The notes beneath the pieces are model-generated. The model had not been told where the DNA came from and did no database searches. It saw only the letters and a program-made list of their open reading frames with translations. From positions 15,688,051 through 15,752,050 of the forward strand of contig NC_051443.1 in assembly GCF_001649575.2 (NCBI RefSeq): DNA of 64,000 nucleotides. The letters are read 5' to 3'. A program made the translations under genes and the position numbers. Source of the DNA: Kryptolebias marmoratus. Its lineage: Eukaryota > Chordata > Actinopteri > Cyprinodontiformes > Rivulidae. Positions 41,101 to 57,000 of this stretch are shown here, one piece after another. How positions within the stretch are numbered: position 1 is the first letter of the stretch; every line of letters begins with the position of its first letter.

Positions 41101-44100
41101 CTTTAAGAAGTTTCTATATTTTGTCCAAGAATTCTATTTTTACTGTCTTAAAATGAAGCAATTCTTTCTATTAGTGCAGTGAGCTGTTCTACATGAGCCT
41201 ATTCCAGCTGTCTCCAGTCCATCACAGAAACACAAAACCACTCCTAAAGTCAATATAGAATCACTATTTAATCTAACACACACATTTCAGGACTATGTGA
41301 GGAATCCAGGGTGCCCAAACAAAACCCACTCAGGCGATGAGGAGCCCATATAAACGCAGCACAAAAAGGTCTGCACAGCTAAAATACAAGCAAGAAACCT
41401 GCTTGCTGTAAGGTGACAGTGCATAATAAATACCAAAAGACGAATGCAAAATAAAAAGCAAAATAACACTTAGGTCCTAACACATTCCACGTCAAATATG
41501 TGCATGCACTAACCAAGAGATGTGGATGTTTTTGTGTGGATATGGGGCGGGAGGAAAACATGCACATCTGCAAAGTCAGTGAACAGACAAAAGAATAAAT
41601 TAGAGCTAAATATTTAAACAGTGAAAGGAAAGAGGTAAGAAAACCATTTATGATATTAAACTGCCGTGTTGCCCAATTCTGGTCAGTCTACTATCCTGCA
41701 TGTGTTCCTGCTTTAGCACACCAGACTCAAAGGTAAAGATGACCTCAACAGCTTGTTATCAGGTTTTGTAAAATCATTTTAATCACCAGGTGTTAAAGCA
41801 GGGAAAAACCTGAAACCTGCAGGACGGTTGATTGAGACACACAGAACAGTCGAGCCATTTTCACATTAAATGGGACAGCAAGTGAATCAGAGTTACTCTG
41901 TTTGTTTCCTTATATGTCTGGAAAGCAATTAAAAAGTGACTAAATCTGAAATGTTTTATCTGAATTGTTTCTTCTTACTTTTAGGTTTGTTTAACTGCAT
42001 GAGGTTGTGTGACTGTAGGAATGACGTTACCATCTTGTTAGTTGGTGCATCCCTTTATAATAGACAAGATGGATTGCCAACAAATCCTGGTGCCAAAAGT
42101 ATAGGTCATATTTGTCACTGGTAATCCTGTTTGTTTTGTCCTGCATGACCACATTTCCATTCTTAGATTTCAGCATTTACATCCACCTTAACATGGTGCT
42201 GTGGTCAGACACTTGTCTGTGTAACAAAACTAATCAAAAAATATTGTTCTGAGTATCAGAAAACTGCAGATAGATGAGAAGCATGGGCAGAGGAGGAAAA
42301 TATGATCCGGATCACTTTTCTGTTACATTGCAAAAACCCTATTTGGCCATTGCAAGGCATGTGCTCTATAAGGTTTTTTTATGTACAGTAGTAACAAAAT
42401 CACCTACTGGTTTGTTTAATTTTAAAAAACTGTGATTAGCATTTCCAAACAGGAGAGTTCTTTTACAATCATTTTTATATTTGATTTCTAGGAAGTTTTC
42501 AGTCATATGAGTTTAGTGAGTGCTGGTTCAGACCACAAACAGCTCAGAGTTGTGTCCTTGCAACACAGTTTGAAACATTTCCTTTCATTCCCTCTAATAA
42601 GCATCAGGGTTTCTTATGAACAAAAAATACAAAATTCTAAATAGATCTATAATGATTTTTGTGCATCTGTGAGATACGTTTTAATATTTTTTTTGTTGTT
42701 TCTATTCACATTTTTCTTTTTTATATAGTCTTGGTTTAAAAAAACAGCTGGTGACAAGGTGGCATCATGCAAAAGAGCATCTTGTTTTATTTCCTATGTA
42801 CTCTAAAGTCTTAATGTGCATTACTATATTGTATGTTCAACATGCAAGAATACCAGTTTAAATATCAGCACCTTGGTTAGAATATTTTAACGCTAATTTT
42901 GTAAACGACAGAATGCTCTGAAATGCCTAAAGAGTGTGTGTATAATCTGTGTTTGTGTGTGTTTCTTAAAACCTTTCAGCAGAGAGACTCGGTGACTCAA
43001 ACTATGTTCCCATTACTTTATCTGGAGGCAACACTGCAGTCGTGTAACACTGGTAACCTCAAAGTGTTTCCTCCAAACTATTGAGGTCACTGGAATTTAT
43101 TTACACTGAATTAAACTCCTAAATTCATGGTCTGATGGTTAAAACACACAGAGGGAGACACACACAGACAGCTTAAAAGAGCACAGAATAGCTTTTAGAC
43201 CTGCAGTCTCTGTGTTCAAACTTACCTTTTCTGCCTCCATAAGGGAGCGTACACCAAAGCTCGTGCAACCAAGCAGCATACTCACTCTGTTGACATTGAG
43301 AGGCAGACAGAGAAAATAAATCAGTAAAAGGAAAATCAATTAATACCCCGAAGCAAAATCAGGGTCTCATCTACTCTAACTCAAGTGCAACAGTTTATAT
43401 CTTTTTATTTCTCCTGTAGTGTGAAGTGAACCAAATAACAAATGAAAACAAATCAACTTTTTTGCTTTTAACAGTTTTGGCATACACTCTGATTCGATTT
43501 GTTGGGGTTTTTTTTATATAATTTTACTGCAGAGTGCTGCCATAAATATAACTCTGTAATAACTTCAAATAGAAAAGGTTTGAACTCTGTGTATGTCTGC
43601 AAAACAATAACCCATAAAAAAGACAAACAGAAGAATAAATTTAATTCAAGTCTGTAAAAAATAAAATAAAATTGGTTATAAATAGTTTTGATGAAAAAAA
43701 ATGCTTGTATTTGTATTAAATTATTTAGTTAGGACCATTTGTGTGGCTGAGGTTTTGCAGAGGGCATCTTCAGTTTTGCACACATGAGAAAAATAGTTCT
43801 GGACAAGCTCACAGCTGGAAACGAGCCGTGCAGCAGCTGATGCTGTTCTGATGACAACACTGGACACCAGGATAAATGAACACCTGACCTGCATCTTGTC
43901 TGCATTCAGTAAAAATAGCAAGCAGCTGAAGAAAAATAATCCTCACATTCAAATAGAAACACTAAGAGGTCCTTATCTTTTCACCAATACGATCAAAATT
44001 CTTCTCATCTTAAATATACTTTATGCAAATAATGTTTAATAAACAATTGTTCCACAAATTGGCATCAGTAAGACTCTTCTGGTTTGTATTCTTAGGGTAA

Positions 44101-47100
44101 TTTTAATCCAGGTGAAGGTGAGCCTGTACACATTATAATCCTATTCAACAACAATACATACATACATATGTACATACGTACATACTTAAAACCAAGTCAT
44201 TGTTACAGTGAGAAATAATCAAAATACACAATATTGATCACTTTGATCTTGATAACTACATGGAAACAGAAAATCTCAGGTGTTCATGTCTGCACCACTT
44301 TTATTCACTTCCTAATTGTGTATTTATTGTCAAATGCAATGGTTAGTGTACATGGACATGAATTGATGGATGTGCTCAATTAATTTTGTCCTTTAAATAT
44401 CCAGTAAAATTGTATCTTTATTTGGACTCAGAAATTCTTGTAAATTCCATAATGTGTCATGTAGGTGAAATACAGCTCAGTCTTCAGTATTCATGAAGAG
44501 ATCAGCTGAGCTTGGTTGGAGCAGCACTTTGGCAAATGTTCTGTGGTGTTTAAGAGGATTTGCTGAAGAGGCAATGCCTCCGACAACTTCCCCGACAGCA
44601 GCAGCACAACAGCGGGGCATGTTGAATAAGCACATTGCATGACATTTCAGCTGGATCTTGTTATTGCTTCTGAGATGAACGCAGGTGCTGCAGGGCTAAA
44701 GATCAGCCCCGCAGAGATCACAGAAGGTAGGTTTGTTGGTAACGCTTCCATGTTGGTCATGTTGGTCTTGTTTGTCGACAGCCTTGTTTGCAGGCAAGAA
44801 AGCTCAAACAGTGTACATGGCTCTCTGTTTAAGATATAGCCAAAACCAATTATCTATCCTAGATTACATAAGAATGAACTGAATCTTGTGACTTTTTATA
44901 TTGGAGGTGTTTGATGTGCAGCTGTTGATACAGTTGGTCAGATGATTGCTGCTCAGCTAAAACAGCAGACTGGATACAATGAACAGATGCTACCCTGGTT
45001 TACTGTAGAGAAAGCAAAAGCCAGCTTGAAAATCCACACTGGGGTATAAAATGGTTCAAGTGTAAGAACAAATAAAGATTGTATCCAGCAAATACAGAAT
45101 ATATCAAATGTGTGTAATTTTACTGTGAAATTTGCTGTGACTTGATTTTTCCAAATTAATACCATGGGGACATTTGGTGTGAATCAAGCTTAGATTTGTA
45201 CAAAAATGAAAAAGAAACTGCAATTAATCTGTGTTGCAAAAACTGTCCCAAAAAAGATCTTAATCTTGAAAATGATTCCCTGATGCTAATGTGGCTGCTG
45301 GTGTCAGATTGTCACCATATATGAAGTGCCTGTTCACACTTTTGTTACACGCATTATGCAGTAATTTATCTTAATCAACTCAAGGCAGAAATTATTTACA
45401 TAAGAAAAGCAAAAAAATTGAGTAATTATTCTACATTCAATGGAAAGAGTCTTTAACAGCATGCTCAAAATAGTATTCTTCTGTGTTCCTAGTGCACAGC
45501 AAGCTTTTTTTTCTGCCCTCTCAACACCGTTTAGCTCAAAAACATTTGTGATCCATTCGACCAAACATCCAATGACCCTGTTTCGGCTCAAGTCTGCTGA
45601 AGCAGGAAGGCAAACAACTCATTCACTCTGCCAGAATGAGAGGCAAAAACAAACACACACTGCATGCAGCTGCATCAGTTGGGGGGAAAAAGGCATTTAG
45701 CTACCCCCAGTAGGAAGCCTTATGTTTGTGCACACGTGGTATACTTATTCTGTTGCAGCTTTTTAAAAAATCAAATACTAAATCTGACTTTAAATGCTAA
45801 AACAAAATTCTACATGTTAATTATTCTGTGTCAGTTCTATTATCATCAAGACTAATCACCATCTCCAACTTTCTCAGCAGGTACCTTGTTGTAGAGTCAG
45901 AGTTCCACACTGTAAAGAGGAGTCTCTTATGAAGGTCCTCTTCACTGATTGCACTGCCAATAAGAGAAAAAAAGTAAACTGGTATCAGATTCCAAGGGTT
46001 AGTTCAAACTCAGCATATAAAGTGAATTTACAACGAGGGTCAATTTAGAGACAGAAGTGAATGTAGAGACAAAACTGAATGCAGATTTGTCTGTGGCAGT
46101 GGAAAACACTAGCACTGTTAAAAATATTGAAATCCTGAGGCTTACTTCTGCTCAAAAACAAGCCAAGTTTCTACTGAGTTCTGAGATCTGCAGTTCTGAA
46201 CAAAAACAAACTAATTTGATTTATTGATTTAGGTGTTGCCAGTTAGCTTACTTCTGGCAGACAGGGGTGAATCAGCACAGGCTGCACAAAACATCCTAAT
46301 TGTGCAAAATGTCTCACACTGTTCCTGTTGTTACAAAACAACATTATGAGATGAGTCTTACACGTATATTCACTTTTAAAAGGGAACCTGGAAAGCCCAA
46401 AACTCAAAGACATTTAGCCTTTTTTTAATTCAGCAGGTTTTATCTAATGGTGTTGGTATTTTACTGTACATACTACATCCTTTGTGTTGCACTAAAGCAA
46501 AATTTAAAATAACCTCTATAACGATAATCTTATTTAAAACCAAATTGCTCTGCAGCTGTCTGAATACTTACAAGTAAAAGGTCTGTAAGAAGACGGGGTT
46601 TCTACAGTGAGGAACCATCTGAGTCTTCTGTCTACCTGCAGGATCAGGGTCAGGAAACATGCCAACCTGCAAAATAAAACAACAAAAAAACTGCTTTATT
46701 ACAGAATCAGTAATTTCTTATATATATTGCATACACAGAAACACGTACCTTAACATAAGAGTCACATGACCTCTGGCACTCACTCAGCATGTCTCTTGCC
46801 TCCAAAACTGAACAGACAAACAATGATGATGAAACATTTTCAAATCTTTTCTGCCTTTATTATGTTTCAAAGTCATTTACAATATATCACGTATTTTTCT
46901 CATTAATCTACACCTTTTAATGACTTGTGGCAAATAAATGACAATATCTAGTCTTGGACAGGTTCTTTTCAGCAGTTTTATTTTTTGGAAAACAAACAAA
47001 TCACTCACATGACTGAAGGCTTGTTTAACAGCTGATTGTAAATTGTAAAAAATTGTTTGTTTTAGTTTAAATAAAACAAATCAGGAAACCACTCACTTAT

Positions 47101-48012
47101 GATGGTTGTAATTTGTTTTAAGTTGTTTGTTTTTTTTGTTTGTTTAAATTACAGCTGAAAAATACTGCTTGCAGACTTTATTAAGTTGTTGTATCTCGAT
47201 GATTGATGGGAAACATGGTCCTAACAAGAGAGATGTGAGCTGAAACATTGAAAAGAACACATTTCACACAGAAAAGTTGCTCAACACAAAGCGTGGCAAA
47301 GATGCTGGTTGCTCCCAGCTAAATTTAGGAGGGAATTCAAACAAAATGGTAAGAGAGAGCTTATAAACTTGTATTGGTTGTTGGAATCACTTACTGACTT
47401 CATAAATGTTTTATGTGTTTTTGTTTTTTTTACTTAAGTATTTATTCTACTTTACAATCATTTAGAGGATATGTTATGTTGCAGTGTTGTACTGTTGTAC
47501 AAGATTAAACATTCATGAATTGAAATAGTTTAGAATTTTAGGAGTAATGGGCCCTTCACAGAGAAATAACAGGAACATAAAATATGCTGAGAGGGTAGAT
47601 GGAGAATCACAAATAAAAACAGTGTTGGTTGCTGGGAAACTGAAATAAACAGCCACTTTTGTTGGATCAATGTAACCACCAACCTTCGCTTTTCATCATT
47701 AATGGCTGCCTGTTGTGGTTTGATTAGTGATCTGCAGTGTCCCAATCAATATTTATAACCTGCAAATCAGGCTTCCAATACAAATAAAGCCACAGTGCCA
47801 TTATATTTATATTTATTACAATTATTTAAAACAATATGGTGATAAACAGGCACAGAGTATACAGTGTTTTTATTAAAATGAACAACAGTTGTGTCTCTTA
47901 ATGTGAGCAGCCGTGACGTGACTCACCGCTGACAACAAGTATTTCATGCTTTTTGGAGACTGACAGTTTGAGCTGACCTAAAAACAATAAGAGAAGAAAG
48001 GTTATTACAGGA

Positions 48013-48054
<42 letters not shown>

Positions 48055-51000
48055 AGGGTAAGAGAGGTTTGCATAGAGACATGTTTTATGTGTAAAAAAT
48101 AGTTGTTTCAAACATTTAAAAGGACAAAATGTTGCACTGGTTTCAATTCTGTTCAGCATGCGTCTCACCACAGGGTTTAATAACATCTGGAGCAGAGATT
48201 TAGGACAACTCACTCATAAAACTGTAATGTTATAACTAGGCAGGACTACAACAAACAAGTCTCAGGTTAGCCATCTGTATTATTTAGCCGTGTTTCTGAA
48301 AACTAGCAAGCAAACTGCTCTGCTTTCATCATAGTGGTGCATCTTTTCTGCATGGAAAAATATGCAAAACTGCTTTTGGAAAGAAGTAAAAAGAAGAAGG
48401 ACAGATTTTATTTGTGAGGAGCAAAGCTGAAATACGGCACTTCAGCTGCTGAATGTTCTGCACGTCAGCACACAGAGTCAGGTTTGTGAGGAGCGGATTG
48501 AAAGGTTAAGTTAACCGTCTCTTTTTCTAATGTTGGGAAAGTGTATGTGCATGTAACTCTGGAGTTATTCCTCCTGGATTAATTTTGGGGAAAGCTGGCG
48601 CTGCACAACAGAGGTCAGTTGTTGTTATTGAGAGAACCCGTAGTACTATAATCACTAAAAGCTGTCAGCTGATTTTGTGCAGACTTGTGAACAGAGATGA
48701 GGATCAACACCATCACCCAACTGATTTTTCAGCTGTAAGTTTAGCAAACTGAACAAAGACAGATGTTCCTCTGTAACAGTTTATCATGGCTAGACTGTAG
48801 TGGTTTATGCTGCCCTAAACAATGATAGGACATCATTTATTTTGCAACATTCAGCAATTTTTGTAGCTTGGGTGTACTAACGCAATAGCTTAGCCTTCTT
48901 AATATGAACATGTTCTGTTTTTTTAAGCTGGACAGAGTTATTTCAATCATCAAGTTGTGTTGACACATTCTGCTGCTATAAAACAGAGAACACTGCTCAT
49001 TTTTGCAAGATTTTATATAATTAGATTGCTGTACAATATTTTATGTTTGAGCAAGTGCTTAATATCTCAATTTTAGTTATATCACAAACTTAAAATACAT
49101 TTTTAGTTCTGCTTTTCTAAAATTTGAGGCATGACAAAAACAGTTTTCCTTTCTATGTGTCCATAAGAATTAGTTGATTAGAAATATCTTTACTTAACAG
49201 TGAACTTTAAACAAAACAACAGCATAAAACTAGTGTTACCCTGATGGTTTAGATAAACCTTTGCTGTAGATTTATATTTGGCACAAGACTGAACTCAATT
49301 TTCTTATCAAACTTTTTTTTTTAAAAAGTCTGCAAGAAAGTGCTAACAAAATTTTCTAAAATGTCTGTTATTTTATTGTTTTTGAAGAATTGGATTTAAA
49401 AGTAAACTCTGCACACAGATCATTACTACATTTTCCTTCTATTTCAGAAATAGCATGTCAGCTGATGGTTACAAGATATTGAGCTCGACAACATACAAAA
49501 CTGGCAGCAAATCAAACACAAGCCAACACTGATGGAAGTTCTGCCCACGTGCAAACCAAAAAAAAAGGTCAAGCAGCCTCAAGCAACTATTGATTGTATC
49601 TGTGTGTATTAGTCTTGTTTTAGTATATTTGTGAGATCATAAAGCAGGGGGTCACTTTACTAACCAGGTCTGACAGCTTTGCTGTGAACAAATACTGAAC
49701 AACTCAGTCAAAGTATAAAGATACTGATTAGACATTCAGTTATGGTAGTTAAGGTTAGAGTAATAAAAAGAAAAATATATGATGCCAGGTGCGCAGAGCA
49801 TCTTCTTCACAGTGGGAGAAATGCAAACAACTATGGTACTCATCTTTCAATAGTGATCAAAAATATATATATACATATTATCGATATAAGAGGGAGAAAA
49901 GAGCTACTATGAAAAGGTGTTTTGAATGATCCTTTGAAGCAGAATAAGAACTGCTACTTTTCTGCATGAAAAGAAGGCTTTTTTTCAGGCGCTTCCTAGT
50001 GAGATACTCCAGATAAACCATGGTCCTCAAGGCCCACTGTCCTGCAGGTTTTAGTTGTTTCCCTGCTTCAACACACCTGACTGAAATGAATGGGCATTGA
50101 CAGGCTTCTGCAAAAACTGGATGACATTCAGAGTAGATATTTCAATTATTTAAATCAGATGTGTTAGAGCACGGAAACATCTGAAACATGCAGGACGGTG
50201 GGCCACAAAGACCAGGGATGGGGACCTCAGTTGAAAACACGTCCAACTGGAAGGATAATCTGGGGGAAACTACGACGATGAAAGAAGGGCTCTGCCTTCA
50301 AAATGGTATACCTTTGAGGGCTTTTTCTTTCCCTGCATTTGCTCCACAGTTGTTTACAGAAACTAATAATAAAAAATGTTGTTTTATTTATTGACTTTTT
50401 GCCATTGTTCACAAGTTTTTCACAATAGTGGATTCCAATGTTTTAGCTGAGCATATGCTGCACAGATTACCACACAGTTCATCAGCTGATAACTGTATAA
50501 TACATTTGCATAGATTTGGTTTTTTCTCATACTTGAAAAGCTCCTACCCAGACCTACAAAAGATCCTGTAAAACAGTTTCATGAATTACAATTAGCTGCC
50601 ATTTGGTCATGCAGTGCGCACACAAAAGAAGAGGAACTGCCTCTTGTAGTTGTAAGAACTATGAAAGATTTGTTTCAAAAGCACCATATGTTGCTAGACC
50701 TGGGAACCATTTAGTCTCTGCTTTGAAGAGCTGATAGAACACCTGACTTAGGAACAAAACCTTCCACCAGGCTGTGAGACAAAATAATTCATCTTTGAAA
50801 AGAAATGTTCATTTTTCTGCTTTGATTATTTCTATTTTGTTTCAGTGAGGAGCATAAACTGACTAACATCTGTGAATTTGTTATAAACTCTTATGTTCTA
50901 CAACAATTATTAAACATATGCTTGAATATTGAAGGCTTGGTGAGTATGAAACATAGATTACAGCATGAGTTAAACATTTTAATGACTGTCCTCACAAACA

Positions 51001-54000
51001 CAATCGCTGTGTTTGCCCAGTCTTTGACTACTGCCCGTCATTTGTCTGCTCGCTCATTCTCTGTTTGCCAGTTTTTCCTTTTTTCTCCTTTCCTGTACAC
51101 CTCACGGTGCCGCTGACAACTCTAGAGACTTATTAGTCATGTTGACATGGCCACAGCTAACATTGGCTTTGTGCTACTCTAAATTAATCCTGTTCATAAG
51201 AGCCCGGTCCGAAGCTAAAATGAAGGCGACCTACTGTGTGATAATGCTGCTGGCACTTCAGGGCTTGGGTACAAGACATGTTTGTCGTTCCCACACTAAA
51301 CTTGGCATGGTTCTGATAGCATTGGAGGAACAAAGAAGTGAAAACACAGTTAGAAATATCTTCCTGGTCTGATCATGCCTCATACAATGGTAGTTATGAA
51401 ACATACTCAAATGTACTGGACCTATGTCACTCTCTATCAGCCATACCAAATGAATAATGATTAGTGTAGGCTGACAAAAGACCAACAGGAGACAGGATAT
51501 TTAAAGAACAGTAATAAAGGTTGCAGAAATTTGGTCCTTCTTTAATCTTCTTTATATCCAATGAATTATAAACTTCAGGGTATTAGATTGGTGTTGGGTT
51601 TTTTTAAATAACCATTTTATATCAAACTAAATATATTTTTAGATGAGTTCAATGTGGTTCTGTTTGATTCCTCTGATGAGTTCAGGTTCACTTGTGACTT
51701 TAATAAATAAATCCTTCTTCCAGTCATCAGGTAAGTTTCTGCTTGTTGTTTTGGTTTGTTTCCAAATGCTTCTGAATAACAAGTCATTTGGCTCATTATT
51801 TGAAAGGAAACTAACAAAAATCAAAACAAAATGTAACATATCTCCTTTAAAATAGATCATAAATAAAGGTGCCTTATAGCAAATAATCTGGCAAGTATTA
51901 TCACACCTGGCAGAAAAGTATTTAAAATTTAAAATTAGTCAACAGAACAAAAAATACAGAGGAGATAATCTGGGCTGATTCACCGTCTGACTGAGATGAG
52001 GAATCTATTTTGGTATTTTTCTCTGACGTTAGGTGTCAATATTTACAATTACAGGATATTTTTATGGATAAAGTTCAGTTAGCAGCTTTAAAAAGTAATA
52101 AATGTTTTAAGAAGTCAGTAAATTTTGGGATAACTCACGTGAAGCTATCCTCACATTTTTCAAGTCAAATTTTTTTTGGCGTTTCAGAAATGCACTGACT
52201 GTACCCCGGGGGAGCAGAGATTGTTGTGAAGTTGATGCACATGGAAGGATTTCGAGCAGCAGAGAGTTTAAAATACCAGGCTGGTTAAGGTGAAAGAAGG
52301 ACAAGAAAAAGGTTCCTTCAGCCTCAAGAGAGGCACCATATTGTTACTAGAAATGGGGGAGTATAAATAAAGCAATACTGGATAACAAAATAAAAGCTTT
52401 CGTAGCTGAGGTAAAAGTAAAAAGTCACCTGAAAAGCGTACTTGTAAGCAAGAATATTAAAAGTCTAAAAAAGAAAGAAAAAAGCAGCAGAGCTAAACTT
52501 TAATTATTGTGCCTCTTCAAGGAAAATATTCATGACTTTGCTCAAAAGCAAAATTCACCATCTTCCTTTTTTATGCTTACAGCGATTTACAAAAGGCTTT
52601 TACAAAAAACTTTCCATTTACCTTCATGAAAATAAACCAATAGCCATACTATAGAAATTCAGTCTTTTTTGCAAGTTTGCAAACTGAGCCAGATATAAAA
52701 ACTACGGTTTTAGCAAAGAGATCGTTTAATCCTTTATTACCTACTCTGTTAATTCAAGCAATCATTCAATTGATGGATTTGTTTTTGCACAGTATCAGTA
52801 AAGACCTGAATATTTACTGTATTGACAGTGGATTTATTCCTTTCTGATCGCTTCCCTGCTGAGTTTGAGTTTGTTCAGGTGCCAGCACCGTCAAAATGCT
52901 AAATCCCGTCCAATTCTGTCCCTGAAAATAAACAAGTCAGCGCTAAAAACATGAGCTTTAGATAGATGCAGGCAACATCATAAACATGGAAACAAGAAAA
53001 AAAAAGTTTAAACAATGAATCTAAAACAGCCCAAAGATTACATGTGTACAACCACAAAACAGGAAATGTTCACCCCGCCGTACTGAACAGCTGGGATTTT
53101 AATTTTAACTGTCCGCTGAACTTGTTCCCAAAATGACTCGGGCTTATCCCCATGTTGCTTTAATGGAATCACAGGTGTGTCTCTCTCTTGGTGAGCCACG
53201 CAAAGATCGCAACTGCGCTCAGTTACTCCTGCATCAAGTAAGTTGTCCTGCTGCGGTGGAGGACAGGTTATAAATGCTCCCTGTTAGCCTTGCTTGTTGT
53301 GCTGCCTCCTGAATAACATTTTTATCTGAAAGTACTTTTTTTTCTCTCATCTTCATTTTTGTCCAGTTTTTGTAATAATGTTAAACAACATTTCCTTTGG
53401 ATGTGAAAAATTGAAGCGCTACATTTGTTTAGCTCTCCCCTGCTTTACTTATCATTTTTAGACAATTTGTCAACCTTATAGAGACTTATTGTTGCACGCT
53501 ACAAGAAAGCTTAAAACTTCTGAAGGTGTCATAAATAGATAATTCTTTTTTTTCCTTTCAATTACTAGTTAATAAATTAAGTTCTTAATAATTATTCAGT
53601 TTCATAGTGTTTTAAAAGAGCTTGTAGAAATTTTGGACATTATAAAGTTGGTTAAGAACACTCATGGCTGTATTGAATCATTAAATTAGACAGTATTGTG
53701 TCCAGTTGTGTCCAAGGTATTGTATTCAGCTGCATCCTTGTCACCATGGAAACAAAGGCTATGTCCTGCTCTTTTTATGATGCCCTTGCATGTTTTCATT
53801 TGATTGATTTAGGACTGGAATGAACAGTAAATTGAAAATGATTGAGAAAATATGTAAGGGGGAAAAGAAAAATACATTTTGCTATCAAATTAACAAAACA
53901 GGCCTTGAACCAGCTAATACAAGGCTGTGAATGTGTGCCTCTTAAATTTTACCTCCCGTCCTTTTTTTTTTTCTTTCTTTGGCACAATTGTCCTTCCTAC

Positions 54001-57000
54001 TCATTTGCTACATTTACATTTGAAATCCTGCAGCCCAGAGTCAGGGGACACTGTCAGTCATTAAAGCAGCTTTTATCAGCAAGGAGGAGCAAGAAAAGAA
54101 CGGACTTAATCCCTATTCTGAGAGATTTTCCTGAGAACAGGAAGCATTTCTTAAAGTTGGGAAACTGCTGTGCGCAGGCTTTAAAGTTTTCATCTGGGGC
54201 AAGTGCCAGTTCATTCCATTTGATCCGGGTGGGAACAAAGAGCAGGATTGATGAGAGACACACAAGGTGTCTTCTCCTCTTCTTATTGAATTTATTTTAA
54301 CAAGCTTTTCATATAACCTCCCAAAACTCATCTTTGCTGCCAAATCCTGTGAAACCGAACTCTTGCCACATAATCTAATCAGGCCAGTGGATCAAATTTA
54401 CTGTTTCCATTTAATCTACAGAGGGAGACACCTGTATGTCAGATGGAAAAATGACTTGACAAAAAGAATATTCTGAAAGAATTCTTTCAGAGTTTCAAAG
54501 GCGAGGGTCTAGGGAAATTCAATATCTGAAAGGCTGCACATTTTATATAACCAAAAGCCCTTGGCACATGCCTAATAACTTGAAATTCTCTGTGCATTTT
54601 AATCATGGCAAAAGGGAGTTTTCCCTTATTACACATAAGTGTTCAATTCAGTTCAGCTCAGACAACTTTATTTATCCCCAAGAGGCTATTCAGTTCGGCA
54701 GTCCCCCAGGTATACGCACACCCACGCCAGTATTCATGCGTTGGCAGAGAGGAGCACGGGATAAATGCTCAACAGGACGGGATCAGCAGGGAAAACTCTC
54801 CTGTTCGTGGGCCGCAGAAAAAATGGCAGCAAACAGAAGACCAAACATTTTTTGGCTCACAAATCAAACAATATTTTTTTTTTCTTGTGTGCGTCAAACT
54901 GAATTTTAAATCCAGATTTCAACCATTTTTACAACTAAAATATTTGAATTTCCATTTCAGTCTTTAACTAAACTGAATGAGCTCTATGAAAGCCTAAAGA
55001 TTGTTAACAAAAGTGAAATATTGTTGAACTTCCTTTATGAACAGTTAAATCTACAGAGATCAAAATGTAGAGTTGAGTAATTCATTTTAAATTCTGCAAA
55101 AAGAAAATTGAGAATAACTATCTGACAAAGGTGTGAATAAGAATAGGTTGTTCCAGTTAAGGAACATTCAGAAAAATATATATATATAAATTCTGGAAAC
55201 AAAAAGGCTTTAAGCTGTTGTTGTGAATGCTATAACTTCAGGTCATTTAGATCAGATCTTCTGCCGGAAATCAGCTGAAAGTGAAGTGGCTGCATGCTAA
55301 CATAACATAAACTAACATATGATAACTCAGAAACTGTTACTTCAGTGCATAAGATTTATATGTGGTTACTTGTGAAATTTTGCTTTTACTTGAAACAAAA
55401 CTGATTAACGCATCGTTTCCCACAGGTTTTTTTTCCTTTAAAAAAGAAGCACCAAAGTTGGCAAAACAGGAACTTAGCTTATAGGATGCTAATCACATTC
55501 TTTCATTCAAACATTCATTCATTTTCTACACCCACTTAATTGTGTTCAGGGTTGCAGTGAGTTTAGAGCCAACAGCACACTGAGCATAAGGCAGATATGA
55601 GATTCTGACTCTATAACCTTGAGCAAACATACCACGATTTCAGGACAACAAAACAAATACAATTGTTTTGTCTCTGGTATCCCATTAAAAAGCATTTAAA
55701 CAGTAAGAATGGTATGATGAAAAACTTTTATGGGTTTTAACATTGTGACTTTTTTACCACAGTGAAACAATGATCAGCCCATGTTTTTCACGTAAAAACC
55801 TCAATACCCTTTAGATTCACCAGTAAAAAGACGAGGCCTTTTTCTGGTACTACTGAGCAGAAAACAGTAAACATGCCATAACTGATATCTCCTTCTGTAC
55901 ATGTCAGTACAGTTGCTCTGTTGGTTTATTTGTATCACTTATCACAGGAAACTAGATACTCAAACCCACGAATGCCCCAGGGAAAAAGAAAGCATTAGGT
56001 CTTCACTTGGTTCGTGGCTCGAATTCCCTCTTTGGCAGTAAAAAAATGTACTCTTAGGGATCTACAAGCACACTATAGTAAACAAAAGAAGCTTTCTAAA
56101 AGCTCACAGACATATTTGACCTAGTTCTGAAACGGCACACTGCCAGAATGAACTAAGTAAAGGCCAAAGTAGAGGATATATACATTCATACATAAAATAG
56201 CATAATATAAGAAAAATTATTAGCCTTATTGTGTCGTATGAGGTTTCTGATGCTGTGTGTACCACTGATTGGTTTGTTCTGATCAAAGTCGCTGTTTTCT
56301 TGTCTAGACTTGAGTCCTACGTCTGTGTGAGAGGGAGGGAACGTGTCCATGTTGACTTTGGTGTTGGGCCTAAAATATTTATTTGTGGCGGAGCAAATGT
56401 TTATCTAAAAGCTCATTTGAGATATCTTCATGACAGAAAGATAAATCTTTACTGTCCCAAAGGAATGCTTTCACTGCCTGAACATATTCCACATATGAGC
56501 ATAAACACACAACTTTGTGTTTCTGCATGTCTCAACTTATACACACGAGCTGCATAAAGGCACAAATGTATCTGGATCTGTGCAACAGTGTTAATGATGG
56601 TACCAGAAGGAACAAAACGTCTGCTAAAACAAGATCTTCTTTGTTTCAAGTACTTTGGAGTTTAACCTGCAGGAATGCATTACTGTATTTTTACATAAGC
56701 TTGTTTTTATGAGAGACAGCAGTCAGCCATAAAACAAAACAAAGCTGTCTCTAACCCACCTTAATGCATATCATGTCTTTTCAAAACAGATAAAAACCAG
56801 TAGGTGAACATTTTCCATTCACCGTAAAGAATATAAAACTCTCTCGTGTAGTCGGGATGTTGTGATAATATTTAGCCAGGACTTAGCTCCTAACCTAATT
56901 CACACGCATTAATTAGGCCTGCGACACAAGCATCGCAAGCATAAAATACTAAAAAGTTAACTCTCAACTGAAACCACACCTCTATAATACTTTATCCATA

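Larger units (their letters stand above)
39907..43225. other. rgs3 intron
   Basis: It contains a LINE-like fragment (41195-41375) and a fold-back MITE copy (41675-41842). No gene is supported. Confidence 0.75.
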
